DNA of 64,000 nt from Parastagonospora avenae f. sp. tritici 18332-5 (Eukaryota > Ascomycota > Dothideomycetes > Pleosporales > Phaeosphaeriaceae): the NCBI GenBank assembly GCA_022559985.1, contig JAFJTR010000008.1, positions 558,001-622,000 on the forward strand, read 5' to 3'. Positions 22,989 through 33,973 of this stretch are shown piece by piece (positions within the stretch are counted from its first letter, which is position 1; each line of letters opens with the position of its first letter). The translations under genes were made by a program, and so were the position numbers. Under the pieces are notes generated by a model, which was not told where the DNA came from, ran no database searches, and was given only the letters and a program-made list of their open reading frames with translations.

Positions 22989-24707
22989 TCAACCTTGTTG
23001 TGTCATGACATGCACCTCCGTAGAATTACTCTCTGTGTCCTTCGTCGCCACCGCAATCAGATCCGGCTTCCCATTCTTCGTCCAATCTGCAACAGCAAAC
23101 TCATACATGCCATAACTCCTGTACAGCGGTGTCTCTGCACGCAGAATGAATTCCTTATACATGGACGCTCCCGACAGGACATGTACCGAAGTGCATCTGT
23201 CGCTCGACTTGCTCTTCTTTATCGCGACTAGATCTTGGTGCCCATCGCCGTTCCAGTCCGTAACAAGGAAATCCCAAGTGTCATCAGTTTCGTGTAGGGC
23301 AGTGTCGGTGCGTATGATGAAGTTCTTGAAGTGTGACGCGCCTGATAGTATGTGCACTTCAGTGCTGCGGGAAGTGGTCCTGGATTTCTTGATCGCGAAC
23401 AAGTCCGGCCTGCTGTTGGCGTCCCGTTTCCCCATGGCGAATGTGAAGGTTTCGTCCGTTTCGTGCAGTATAGTGCCGACCTCCAGCATCCAATGTTGGT
23501 AATTGGATTTTCCGGATGTGATGTGAACTTCAGTACTGTTTGTACCCGTGTAATTCTTCTTGATCATGACAAGATCCAACGAGCCGTCCCCATCCCAGTC
23601 TGTAAGCGTGAAATCCATCTGCGTAGTCATAGTCTCGCGAGCTGGTGTCGCAATTATGAGATCGAAGTCCCGGTAATTAGAAGTACCAGAAAGGACATGG
23701 GCTACGGCCGATCGGTTGAAAGTAGCCGTCCTTTTGATCGCAATCAAGTCTGGTGGGCCTTCCTTTTTCGAATCGCCCATAAGGAGCCTGACCTGCTCGG
23801 TAGTCTCGTCCAATACCGTGGGTACTTCTAAGACGGTTTTGAATACGTCGGATTGGAGGTCGACCTCTTCTTCTTGTTCTCCCAAGCCCTCGTTTGCAAT
23901 AAACATCTTGCGAAAGAGCTCTTGTACATTCTTGTCCGTCTTTGCGCTCTCTAGCCATTTCTTTGCATTCTCGATTGGTGAAGCCGACTCATCTCCTGCT
24001 TCTCTTATCGCTTTCTGGAGTCGCTTGACCGCATTTTCCTTGCCTTCACCGTAGATGGGTACCATGTGGATGTCAAAAACACCCATCAGACAATAGGCCT
24101 GGTCTTCCGCACGTGTTGTGTCTCGTTCTTTCGCCCATAACATCCGTTCTTCAACACTAAAGCGGGACAGAGGTCCGTCCTGTTCAAGAGCTGCGGTAGG
24201 TATATTCGTGATGTTGGCGATCTCCCGCACGTTAGAGGACTTGGTGAAAAGCAAGTGGCCTTCTCTAGAGAAAAATTTGACGCTTTTTGGGGCGAGCAGC
24301 TCTTGGAGCGTCCATCCCCGAGTAAACCACCTGCTCTGCTGGGGAGCCATGCTATCCTTGCTGTCCGTCGACACGTCATCGAGGTATACGTAGCATTCGG
24401 TCGCATTCCGATACCAGCGGAACATAGATACAATAGCTTCTGAGAGCTCTGAGCTGCTGTCTTTGTTGATGCAGCATGTATCGACCCAAAAGTGCTCCAA
24501 ACCATCGCTTGCAGCTTGTCTTCCACAGAATTCGAGTTTTCGAAAGCCAGGTTTTGTTGTACCTGTGCCCGTCGAGACGTCCTCGAAGCTAACCTCGTCA
24601 TCATCCGGCCCCCATGTATGGGAAAGGATAGCATATCGTGGGGTATTCTTGTCGACATTTTTGACAAGCTGAATCCTATTGTCGCCCAGCAGCTGCAAAA
24701 GACGCAT
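22989..24707 (-). CDS. HET-domain protein with C-terminal FG-GAP/VCBS-like repeats
   Basis: Single exon, 572 residues from the ATG at 24707; the frame is open slightly further but has no earlier ATG. Residues 1-230 are a HET domain of the HET-E/HET-D subtype: MRLLQLL start, PRYAILSHTWG, FWVDTCCINKDSS, SMFRWYRNA, RWFTRGWTLQELLAP and EDQAYCLMGVFDIHMVPIYGEG. A linker (about 230-300) follows, then four and a half repeats of about 57 residues to the end, each with a VHVLSG strand and a D-W/x-D/N-G-D-G-x-x-DLV/IAIK turn typical of calcium-binding FG-GAP/VCBS beta-propeller blades. No NACHT ATPase and no signal peptide, so it is cytosolic. HET domains execute incompatibility cell death; the repeats probably sense a ligand or protein. 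It has no stops, unlike the HET gene at 12.4 kb. Confidence 0.85.
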   Translation of the reverse strand: MRLLQLLGDNRIQLVKNVDKNTPRYAILSHTWGPDDDEVSFEDVSTGTGTTKPGFRKLEFCGRQAASDGLEHFWVDTCCINKDSSSELSEAIVSMFRWYRNATECYVYLDDVSTDSKDSMAPQQSRWFTRGWTLQELLAPKSVKFFSREGHLLFTKSSNVREIANITNIPTAALEQDGPLSRFSVEERMLWAKERDTTRAEDQAYCLMGVFDIHMVPIYGEGKENAVKRLQKAIREAGDESASPIENAKKWLESAKTDKNVQELFRKMFIANEGLGEQEEEVDLQSDVFKTVLEVPTVLDETTEQVRLLMGDSKKEGPPDLIAIKRTATFNRSAVAHVLSGTSNYRDFDLIIATPARETMTTQMDFTLTDWDGDGSLDLVMIKKNYTGTNSTEVHITSGKSNYQHWMLEVGTILHETDETFTFAMGKRDANSRPDLFAIKKSRTTSRSTEVHILSGASHFKNFIIRTDTALHETDDTWDFLVTDWNGDGHQDLVAIKKSKSSDRCTSVHVLSGASMYKEFILRAETPLYRSYGMYEFAVADWTKNGKPDLIAVATKDTESNSTEVHVMTQQG

Positions 24708-25393
24708 AATTGAGGTTGATCGCAATCTTCTTTACGAAGGTAGTGCAACAGATGTAGAACATCAGACCAGAACCGTAGAAGCCGAATTTTCGGTGCTGAC
24801 AGTCCAGTGCTGACAGGTGGCGCCTACCTATTTGAGGCTGGCTGCATACTGCAAGTTATGGTGGGATGTCTAGCGTAGTGGATAGCAGCGAATAGCCTCG
24901 ACAGACCGATAGACAAGCATTAGAAATTCGAGTGACCGGATCAGTAAGCCATCGGCTTGAAATTGTACACAGTGTCGCTGGGATTCAGTTGCTACAGCAA
25001 TCATCTATGTGTAGCTTCAGGCTACAGGATGAGCTGCTACCTGTTGCACCATGGTCGGTTTCCGTAGTAGTTGACAGTGCATAGCTCGAGAACCCTGTCA
25101 TTTAGTTGCACACACTTACCGTCGTAATTAATGAACTGCAGTATGATCGCTTCATGGTATGTGGTTGTGAGATGGACGCGGATGCTGTTCGGAGGTCTTA
25201 GCGGGACATGGCTTGGCATTGGAGCTACTGCGCGGCTCACGTTGCCTTGAGCTTGAGCTTTAAGAAACACAACCACGTCAACACTGCATATTGCCTCTTT
25301 CAGCCACAATTCCCGTACTCTCAACACCTCGTTGCGAGTTTTGAAACCCCACAGCACTCAGCCTAATTCCCGCCTTACACACAAACCGCCAAC
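24708..25393. promoter_or_regulatory. Divergent intergenic region, HET/FG-GAP gene and PUP2
   Basis: About 0.7 kb between the two start codons. A minus-strand frame at 25037-25357 is open but without features, and overlaps where the PUP2 promoter should be. No specific element identified. Confidence 0.4.
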
Positions 25394-26393
25394 ATGGTAT
25401 GCGATTACCCGCCCCGCTGGAGCTCTTCTGCTAACATCAGCAGTTCATAGCACGAAGCGAGTATGGTGAGTACAATTCGAGCAATTCACTATGAAACTTT
25501 GATGCTAATATGAACGTCTAGACCGTGGCATCAAGTCAGTATACCCATTACGTCCCATCCCACAACCCGCAGCTCACAAGCAAACAGCACCTTCTCGCCC
25601 GAAGGCCGTCTCTTCCAAGTCGAATACTCCCTAGAAGCCATCAAGCTCGGTTCAACAGCAATAGGCGTACGCAACCCATCACCCACTACCCCCCACATAT
25701 CATACTCACACGACTAGGTTGCAACCGGCGAGGGCGTCATCCTCGGCGTCGAAAAGCGCGTAACCTCCACCCTCCTCGAGACCAGCTCCGTCGAGAAGAT
25801 TGTCGAAATCGACCGCCACATTGGATGTGCCATGTCGGGTCTGCAGGCCGATGCACGAAGCATGGTCGAGCATGCGCGTGTCGAGAGCCAGAACCACGCT
25901 TTCAACTACAACGAGCCGCTGAGAGTCGAGAGCTGCACGCAGGCGATATGCGATTTGGCGTTGCGGTTCGGCGAGGGTGCAGAGGGCGAGGAGAGCATCA
26001 TGAGTCGGCCGTTTGGTGTGGCGTTGCTGATTGCGGGATACGATGAGGATGGCCCGAGTCTGTACGTTGCACAGGATATGTTACGGAATTGGGGGCGATG
26101 GCTAACGACTGTATAGGTACCATGCTGAACCCTCTGGTACCTTCTACCGCTACGACGCCAAAGCCATTGGATCTGGTTCCGAGGGCGCACAAGCAGAGCT
26201 GCAGAACGAGTTCCACAAGTCGCTCACCCTGCCTGAGGCGGAGGTGTTGGTGCTCAAGACGCTGAAGCAGGTCATGGAGGAGAAGCTGGACAGCAAGAAC
26301 GTCCAGCTGGCGAGCGTCACCAAGGACAAGGGCTTCAGGATCTACACTGATGCGGAGATGGAGGCGGTGGTTGGAAGACTGCCAACGAACTAG
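25394..26393 (+). CDS. PUP2: 20S proteasome alpha5 subunit
   Basis: Six exons: 25394-25396 (only the ATG), 25444-25465, 25522-25534 (13 nt), 25588-25666, 25718-26061 and 26117-26393, giving 245 residues. All junctions keep phase and use GTATGC/GTGAGT/GTCAGT/GTACGC/GTACGT donors with AG acceptors. The product begins MFIARSEYDRG-x-NTFSPEGRLFQVEY, the alpha-type N-terminal signature that gates the 20S ring, continues EAIKLGSTAIGVATGEGV, and contains RPFGVALLIAGYDEDGPSLY. Length and every block fit PSMA5/Pup2. It is a core non-catalytic ring subunit in cytosol and nucleus. The split of the 5' coding part into very small exons is unusual but recovers exactly the expected conserved sequence, so I trust it. 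Confidence 0.93.
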
Positions 26394-26719
26394 ACGAGCA
26401 GAGTAACGACTTCGTTTTGAACCGTGATGGCTGCGTACAGCGATGGTCATGGAGCAAAAGCATATCAAAGAATGTTAGAACGCCTTAAGCCGGCTATGAC
26501 ACAATGAAAGCAATGCACGACATGACATCTGCGGTCCTTTCCATGCACATTCACATGAACCCTTCAGCCCTTCACGTCGGCGTACCATCACCAATATGAA
26601 ACCCGTGAACTCAAAAGTGGTCTATTCTTCAGACGCTGAAACACAGCACTGCCACTCCATTTCTCTATAACTTCTCCCACCACCATAATATACATCCTCC
26701 GCGACCTGATTCGATCCAT
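26394..26719. other. Convergent 3' region, PUP2 and QCR10
   Basis: About 325 bp between two converging stop codons. Nothing beyond likely 3' UTRs. Confidence 0.5.
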
Positions 26720-27325
26720 CTAAAACGGGTTGTCCTCCGGCGGGATCTCGACGTTGAAGTAGCTTCCGAGCACGGGGATTTTCTTCATGATGTCTTCGCG
26801 GACGCGCGGTACCTCGGCGAAGAAGAAGAGGGCGAAGAAGCCTGCTGCGCCGCCGAAGCCGGCAGCTAGGACGCCGCTGTGTGGGAGTTAGGTTGTGTGG
26901 TGAGAGGGAGTGGAGTTGGGGGACGTACGCCTTCATAGCGTGCTTTGCAGTGATGCCGTGGTAGTTGCGGGGGACGGTGTATCTAGAGGAAGTGTGTGTC
27001 AGTTTCGCTGTTCCTATGATCTGTCGTGCGTCACTGGAAGGGTGTTCTAAGATGTCGGTGCCTCTTCGTTTGGGCTGTTGCGCTCGCCATTTCGCCTCTT
27101 TCTCAGCCCATCATGTCCCAGCTGCGTCGCCAATTTTCGCCCTCTCCCTCAATTTCCCCCAACTATCCAGAAGAAATGTGTACGTACTGCGGACCAAACG
27201 GACTCCTGTACGCCGCGTACGGGCTGCGCATGCTCTGCATCACCTCATTAGCCCTGCCTACTCCCTCAATGCCTCAATGGCTCCAAAATCGTCGTAACGT
27301 ACGAAAGCGGCAGGCGTCTTGCCAT
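26720..27325 (-). CDS. QCR10: Cytochrome bc1 complex subunit 10
   Basis: Three exons: 27325-27303 (23 nt), 26982-26929 and 26876-26720, introns of 320 and 52 nt, giving 77 residues in phase. The protein has a short basic N-terminus (MARRLPLSYTVPRNYHG), one membrane helix (GVLAAGFGGAAGFFALFFF), then PRVREDIMKKIPVLGSYF and the conserved C-terminal PPEDNPF, which matches Qcr10 (yeast ends TPPEDKPN). Qcr10 is a small single-pass subunit at the edge of respiratory complex III in the inner mitochondrial membrane. The start is chosen because only this ATG gives the right phase to exon 2; an overlapping ATG 12-13 bases upstream is in another frame. The first intron is long for this genome. Confidence 0.85.
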
Positions 27326-27641
27326 GGTGAGGGGGCGACATCGTGTGTGAGGCGTGTGCGGGGGTTGCGTGATGTTGGCGATGTTGGTCGGTGACGAATG
27401 TTGAAGTTCTGCGGACGGCGATGCGAGGATGAGCAAGGCTTGGCACCAATCAGGACAGCCGGGATTTTGCGGGTGGTCAGCAACCACAAGGGAGCTTCAC
27501 GACTTTCTGTATCTTTTTGGGTGAGAGTAAACCTGCGCTTGATGATAGGATGAATTGAGTGAATATTTTGGTATCTAGAACTCCTGAACACCGATGTATG
27601 CGCCTGTAAGGCCGTTTTACCAATGCCATGCAAGACAACTA
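27326..27641. other. Intergenic, QCR10 promoter
   Basis: About 315 bp between the 3' end of the MFS gene and the QCR10 start, both minus strand. No element identified. Confidence 0.4.
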
Positions 27642-29580
27642 TTACCCTTCGATATCAGCTTCCTTTCTCGCAGCCTTCTTCTCATCAATAGAGTCGCGCC
27701 ACCCCTTGCCGTACTCTGCAGTGACCCATGTGGCCGCCGCACCCGCCATGAGAAACAGCGCACTAATCGTCGAGAACCAGCCCACTCCCACGCCTCTGAT
27801 AGCCGGAAGAACGATAGCCGAACCACCAGCCGCGAACATGTAGCGCATGAAGTAATTGCCCGCTGTCGAAGAATTAGCTTGAGACAGATTAGTGATAGAG
27901 AGAGTCGCGACTTACCAATAACTTCGGCACTCCTCTCCTGCATGACATCAAGGCAGTACACATTCAAACTCGGAAAACAAAACAACTGCGCAACACCCTG
28001 AAGAAACATCATAAGCACCGGCAACGCCACACCTCCCACCGCCTTCTCCACACTCCAGCCATAAATAATCATGCACGCCGGAATCACGCCGCCGAGGAAT
28101 AGAACACAGCTGCGCAGCCGGTCTTCAGCGACGCGCTTGCCGCGCTTGCGGATATACTTCTTGACAATGTGGTCAGCGTAGCGGCCGCCGAAGAAAGTGC
28201 CAAACAGATAGCCGCAGCCGGGCGCGATGTAGAAGAGGCCAGATTGCAGGGGTGATGTTAGTTGGAAGCGGGGGTTGAGCACATAGCGGATGGGCGTGAG
28301 GAGGGAGTACATGTTCCAGACTAGGGAGGAGGATGCTAGTGCCTGCGTTGTATTAGTCTCCTACACTCGTCCCCGTCAAGGCGGATTACTCACAGTGAGA
28401 AGCAGGTTTGGGTAACGGTACAGTATGATGACGCGGAATGGGTTCAGCCATTGCCACATCTTCTTCGCTTTCTGCGTGCGGGGGAGACCTTCTAGCTCGG
28501 TGGCACGTTTTTTGTGGATGGTTTCGGGCTGCAGGAAGAAGCAGAAGGCGGTAGCTGCGCCGGCCAGAGCTGTTTGGAGCCAGAAGATGTCTCGCCAGCT
28601 TCGGAACGTTACGATGATGCCGCCGATGAATGGGCCTGTATGTGTTAGTGATGAAATCTGTTGGAGAGGGAAGATGCTCACCCAATGCGGGCCCGATCAG
28701 TGTACCGCTTAGGAACCATCCAAGTGCTGTCGAGCGCTCGGTCTAAGGGTATGTTAGTGCGAAGTTGAGACATACAAAATATCCTCTGGGGCGTAGCAGC
28801 TACAGTATAACATGCCGATTGAGCATCATGGCACCGTTGAAGGGTACCAGGAGCGACCGAGGCATAAATTGAGATATGAAGATTGTTTCTGACTGAAGAG
28901 ACGCAGCTTACCGGTTTGTAGATGTCTCCAATGACCGCACTCCCGATGACCAAGAAGGCGGTGCCTTGAAAAGCTGTCAATATTCTAAAAATGAAGAAGC
29001 TCGCAAGATTCGGCGCTAGGGCTGTTCCAATGCTGAAGCCCGTAAAGAGCGTGGCGCTTGCTACAGAGACCTGTCGTCGAAAATTAGTTCCATCCATGTC
29101 GGTTTTCAATGCTTTCAGCATCTCAATCAAGTGTATCTGCAGGTCAATGCGTACCCATTTTCTCCCGTAAATGTTCCCATACGGTCCATAGAAGCACGGG
29201 CTCAGTCCCATAAACAGCATGTACAAAGCGTTCGACACGTTGATAATCGAACCATCTGTATTGAATGTAGCAGCTACCTCAGGAACCGCAGACAAGACCG
29301 TGGTAGATGATATGGGAGCCAGAAAGCTACAGAAGGATACCACGGCTACTATGATAGCCTTGCGGCGTTCGGAGAAGCGGTTGTAGATTTCATCCGCGTC
29401 ACCTGTGGCAATGTAGCCGACGTCTGCCATGTCTGCATGGCTGGAGATGGTGCGTTGGAGATCTAAGCGACCTTCTCCATGGTCTTCTGGGATGATAGAG
29501 GCATATTGCGTTTGCTTCTCAGACTCGGGGATGTGAGCTGGAGCAGGGACAGCCGGAGCCGGGGTGTTGTTGGACGCCAT
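27642..29580 (-). CDS. MFS drug:H+ antiporter, DHA1 type
   Basis: Six exons whose junctions I can follow by sequence continuity: after IYGRKW (intron about 80 nt), after DIYKP (about 180 nt), after GPALG (about 47 nt), after NLLLT (about 52 nt) and after SAEVI (about 53 nt), ending at 27642. The product has a cytosolic N-terminus, then 12 membrane segments. Motif A-like GPYGNIYGRKW lies after TM2, and GSAVIGDIYKPTERSTALGWF matches the motif-C/D region of fungal DHA1 (QDR/Tpo/Dtr-like) exporters. The C-terminus is short and charged. Role inferred: export of drugs, polyamines or weak acids at the plasma membrane. The substrate cannot be read from the sequence. No linked biosynthetic genes. Confidence 0.85.
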
Positions 29581-30333
29581 AATGCGTATTCATGAAAGGC
29601 AAGAGCCGAAAAGAGATACCGCACGAAGGTATGGACAAGAAACCGGAAGAACAGTGGACTTGAGGCGGAAAAGACAGAGGCACGCGAGCAGCTCGCCCAT
29701 ATATGAAGCCAGCGACCAGACACACGGAAAAGGGAGCAAGGGTGACTCAAGGAGTCCAATTCTGTTGCAGTTGGCCACATATTGAGCCTATCTCGCTGCG
29801 TTAGCGTTGCAAGCGCAGATCAAGCGGCGGACGTTGTTGTCCCTAGCCTGCTGCTTTTCCGGGCAGCAAGTGAAGATTTTCTAGCAGATAGGGCTGCGAC
29901 ATCCGAAAGGTGGAGTAGCGTGACAGGGTATTAGCGTCATGATGTCCAGTTCCGAACTCGGAATGAATGCCGATTCCGCGAATGCAGCAACATGTGCAAC
30001 GTGATCGGCAAGGCTCACCACTCGATGCTGGTGTTGGTCGCGCGGTGAAAGAATGTCCGGGTTAAATTGTGCCGCGCTCCTTGGCGTTCACGATGTGTTC
30101 ACGTGCTAATACGGCCTGGTCGATAGTTCACCCAGTTGAAGCCCAAGAAGTCTGTGCGGGAAGTGCGAGCTGTGAAGCCCGAGTATAGGAGTACAATCAA
30201 CAGAGGGACCTAACTTTGTCCATGTGTTATCTAAAAAGGGGCCTCGAAGTGCCAGTGCCGTGTACCTACCAGAAAAAAAAGTCCCAAAACGCCAGCTATG
30301 CAGTCGTGATTTTCGAACGAGCATGGGCCCGTA
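29581..30333. other. Intergenic, no gene recognised
   Basis: About 0.75 kb between two minus-strand genes; should contain the promoter of the MFS gene next to 29581. Nothing else seen. Confidence 0.4.
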
Positions 30334-30882
30334 TTATATACTGAGCTTGTCCAAACTCAACCGATCAGCGCTTCTATGCCTCTTCACTATGCCCAGCTTG
30401 TAGAATCTCTCCTCGCCTGTCGCCGTCCGCCCGCCGATGTACCACTTCTCTGCGCCTATAACCTCGTGAAAGCCCTCTGAGGAGCTGTCTGATCCCCGCC
30501 TGTTTCGTTGTGAAGCACCTGGTATCGGAAAGGCTTTCGCCGAGGGTGATGTGGAGCGGTGGTAAGGCGGTGCATGTTGCCGTGTCGGCTGGAAGTGGTT
30601 GGTCCCTTGTACCGACGCGTTGTTTGCACCAGGGGAGGGTGATCGCGCTTTTGTGGTTATTGTGCGTGTTGATGGTGTCGAGGTCTCACGGTTCTGGTTC
30701 TGCGAGGATGTGGCATTGTGGGAATATGAGGCGACGGAGGCTGTCTGTGAGTTGGCAGCTTTCTGAAGGGCAGGCTGGGCTCGAAAGGCTGCGAGGAAGC
30801 CCCCGAAGAAGGGTCTGTTGGTGGTCATGGTTTTTGACGGAGTCGTTGTTCCTGAGCTGGACATATGTCGGTCCTCGTGCAT
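30334..30882 (-). CDS. Conserved fungal hypothetical protein, Ser/Thr-rich
   Basis: Single exon, 182 residues from the ATG at 30882; a second in-frame ATG at 30864 is an equally possible start. The frame is open further but without ATG. It has a short conserved N-terminal block (NRPFFGGFLAAF), a long disordered Ser/Thr/Pro/Gln stretch (about residues 30-120), and an apparently conserved C-terminal block with GFHEVIGAEKWYIGGR, GEERFYKLG and a basic RHRSADRLSLDKLSI end. No signal peptide, membrane helix or known domain. Conservation at both ends with a disordered middle suggests an adaptor-like role, but the function is unknown. Confidence 0.6.
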   Translation of the reverse strand: MHEDRHMSSSGTTTPSKTMTTNRPFFGGFLAAFRAQPALQKAANSQTASVASYSHNATSSQNQNRETSTPSTRTITTKARSPSPGANNASVQGTNHFQPTRQHAPPYHRSTSPSAKAFPIPGASQRNRRGSDSSSEGFHEVIGAEKWYIGGRTATGEERFYKLGIVKRHRSADRLSLDKLSI

Positions 30883-32076
30883 CACCCGTTGCGCTGGAAA
30901 GGCGGTGAAGTGAAGCTCGTTGTCCACCCACGCGCGCACCTCTTCCTAAATTGCGAGGCTATCTCGCACTATTTTGGGTGTTTCCCCCCAAAGGCCGAAC
31001 GGGCGACGGTCGTCTTATCGCGTGTCACGGCTACAGTCGGTCGGTGTGTGACGTCAAAGCGGCTCACGGTGTTGCAGCGTGGGATGAAGCGAAGCGCACG
31101 CCTTCCCCCAGACTGGCAGGCTCTGCGATGGCGGGGGAGGAGCGATTTTATGGTCGGTTGCGGGGAAGTGGATGTGGAAGTGTGGTCGCTGTGCCTGTGA
31201 CGCTGCCGGAGCGGTCGAGCATGGAGAAAACCGGAGCCGTTGCTGAATTGACGCTCACCTGATTCGTCTCGCTCGCAGCACCGGCCAACGGCTCCGATGT
31301 AAGACCGAGGCACGAAGTCCTGGGCCTGTTCTGCTCCCCACGACCAGCACACTCTCTCCATCGCCCCGGCGGACGGTGCTGTTACCTGCAGCCAGGCAGA
31401 GTCATCTAATCGATCTCCTCGGATTGTAGGGGTGTGCAGCTGCGCCATGTGCTCATGTCCGTCATGCACCTCACCCCACTCCTCTCTCGTCATTGCGAAC
31501 CCGCCGACGCTCGTTGGTCGCAGACGATCGCTAATGCACTGTATGCCGTTGACGGGCATTACTGCCGGTCCGCTAAGCAATGGTTCGCAGGCTCCAAGCA
31601 AAAAGCAACTTCCAAGGCTATCCCTCGAATCGAACGGCAACTTAGACGATTGAGCTTTTATACGACCGGCCGGTGAACCCTGTATCTCTTACAGTGACTG
31701 CACTTACAGATGTTCACTTAGCCGTCCACGTCGCGAGTCTGGCGCATTGCAGGTTATAGGTCGCCAGGGCATACTGTGGTACGAGCAGGCCCGGATGTGC
31801 TCGAAGCCTAGCAGCACTGCGTGTCACGCCTCATTGTTCACAGCTCTGCGCAAGAGTGGGTCCTAGCTAAACCGGTCTTTACATATTTCCCCAGATATCT
31901 TCAGATTCTACAGAAAATACAAGATTCAGGCATTCTTTACTTGCACAGTGCCATGCCTAGTCTACCTGACTTGTGACTGGGATGCACGGGCCTTCACCCC
32001 GCGAATCGCCCCTTCCATCATCAGGCAACCCTCTGTCACCCTCCTCTTCATCAGATTTTTCACTACACTCAGAACC
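30883..32076. other. Divergent intergenic region, no gene recognised
   Basis: About 1.2 kb. A long minus-strand frame (30969-31640) overlaps it, but its composition is Arg/Ser/Cys-rich and it has no domain; I do not call it. GC-rich around 31100-31500. Confidence 0.4.
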
Positions 32077-33973
32077 ATGGCGTCGTTCGCACATCTGCCC
32101 ACGGAGCTCATAGAGTATGTCTACTCCTATCTGGACCAACCAGCACTATATGCTGTCTGTCAGCTGGACAAGAGGTTGCATGCTCTTGTGGTTCCATTCC
32201 TGTACAGACATGTAGATCTCTTCATTCGTTCGGGCGACAAACTCCCACGAATTGATAGATTTTGTCTCAACGTTACAAAACACCGACGGTTGGCACGACG
32301 CGTTGAATCTATTCGGCTAGGACCATCGCCCGAGGAGGATGTCAAAGAAGGCCAACGTTGGATCACCCGTGACAGTCACTTTGATGACGAGGCCCTGTTC
32401 GACCTAGTCATTAAAACACTGCAAGGCGAAAGCCTAGTCTCGAGCGACTACCTTCGTGACGCCCTTCTCATGCGCGAATATGCAGCGTATGCCGCTCTCA
32501 TTCTTATTGTCCTTCCCAAGCTCCATGCTCTACACCTTGCAGACTTCAAGACTACAAGCATACATCACGTTCACTCAATACTTCGGAGCCTCGAACCTTC
32601 GGGGGACGGCCATACACGCCATGCTTCTGGCAATCTCATGCAGCGATTGTCTGGCATCAAAACCGTCACTTTTAACGTCGACAGGCTCGGTGGTTTTGCA
32701 TACCGCAAACGTACTGCCCGATTTGATGTCGCACCTGTTTTGAACTTGCCCAACATTGAAGAACTCGAGTTCTCTATTCCAGATGTTAATAGTCACAACA
32801 CGCTTGGTGGGCCATTCCAACATGTCGCGCTCTGGCGATCCCAACATGCCTTACACAATCCTGAGAATCTGGCCAACATCACAAAACTGGTTATCAGACA
32901 TTCGGACGCCGATTTGCAGAACATCCAGCCTATGCTGCATGGGGCCACCCAGTTGCAGTCTTTCACCTACGATATCTTCTACGACTGCAATGAGCGCTCT
33001 GACGCACCACAAGGTACGCTTCCAATGTCCTAAACATTCCTGATTAGTACACTGACTTTGCTGCAGTAAGTTGACCTCTCTCAGGCTCCTTTTTGAGGTA
33101 CTGCAAGATCTGCCTTTCATCCTTGCGTTTTCTCACGATAGCAACATGCAAATCTAGTGTGTATGCTCGCAATGTCTTGACGTGCATTTCGACGTCATGA
33201 GTTTTAGAGTTATGCGAGATGTTTTCTGCTTTTCTACTATTCGCTCAGCAAGCACAAACGTCACAATGTCTGTCAAGGGAGAAAGATGACTTTTCATCTT
33301 GCACGAATATTGCCTGAAGCTCGCCCACTATCGACGGACATTTTGCTGACTATATCATCACTTCTAGCATTGGCTTGACCTGTCAGCTTGGAGTGACTCG
33401 CTACCACGATCTCTGAAAGTTCTCGTTCTCAGTGTCGAGTATTGCAACACCAGTGCGTTCCCCTTCCAACAACCACGAATAGGAGAAAAGCTCTATGGAT
33501 ATCTCGATCTTACGAGTCATATCGATCTGCATACGATCGAAGTCCCATTCAGCTTTTTGACTGGCGATACCGACTTTTCGATCACCACAGAGATATATCC
33601 GCTTCTACCACCAAACCTTAAACATCTGTCACTACGAACAGACATATCACACGCACAGCATCATTTCGCATTCGACACGTCCCGGCTCCCAAAATCGTTG
33701 ACTTTCCAGGAGTCTGAGGACGAGGCTCGCCATAAGATGAACGCAAGAATGGATGTCTCATACATGTTCCATGCTGCCACGTCATTTCTGGAGTTTGCTA
33801 CCGAGCTCGAGGCCGTCTCTATCTGGCAGCCAGCCGATCCTTCACTGTGTTGGTTTGACGGGCAAGTCGCCGACTTCGCGCAAACTTGTCGAAACAAGTC
33901 TATCAAGAGTCTCATGGTGTACCCGATGATGCTGCGCTGGAAGAAACAGGAGCATTGGAACCTTATCAAATAG
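32077..33973 (+). CDS. F-box protein
   Basis: A three-exon model, 32077-33013, 33085-33158 and 33368-33973, is fully open and gives 538 residues. The ATG at 32077 begins the F-box directly (MASFAHLPTELIEYVYSYLD, then VCQLDKRLHALVVPFLYRHVDL). The frame is open upstream to 31948 but that part is not F-box-like. The body has leucine-rich strands (LPKLHALHLADF, LPNIEELEFSIPD, LPRSLKVLVLSVEYC, LPPNLKHLSLRTDI), which fit a substrate-binding LRR-like region of an SCF adaptor. The second intron (209 nt) is long for this genome and may hide another small exon or decay, since part of it reads weakly like coding sequence. It is related in style to the broken F-box gene at 405. Confidence 0.65.

Noticed and set aside
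30969..31640. A 223-codon minus-strand open frame
   Set aside because: Arg/Ser/Cys-rich mixed composition without any motif, in a GC-rich intergenic region; likely chance.
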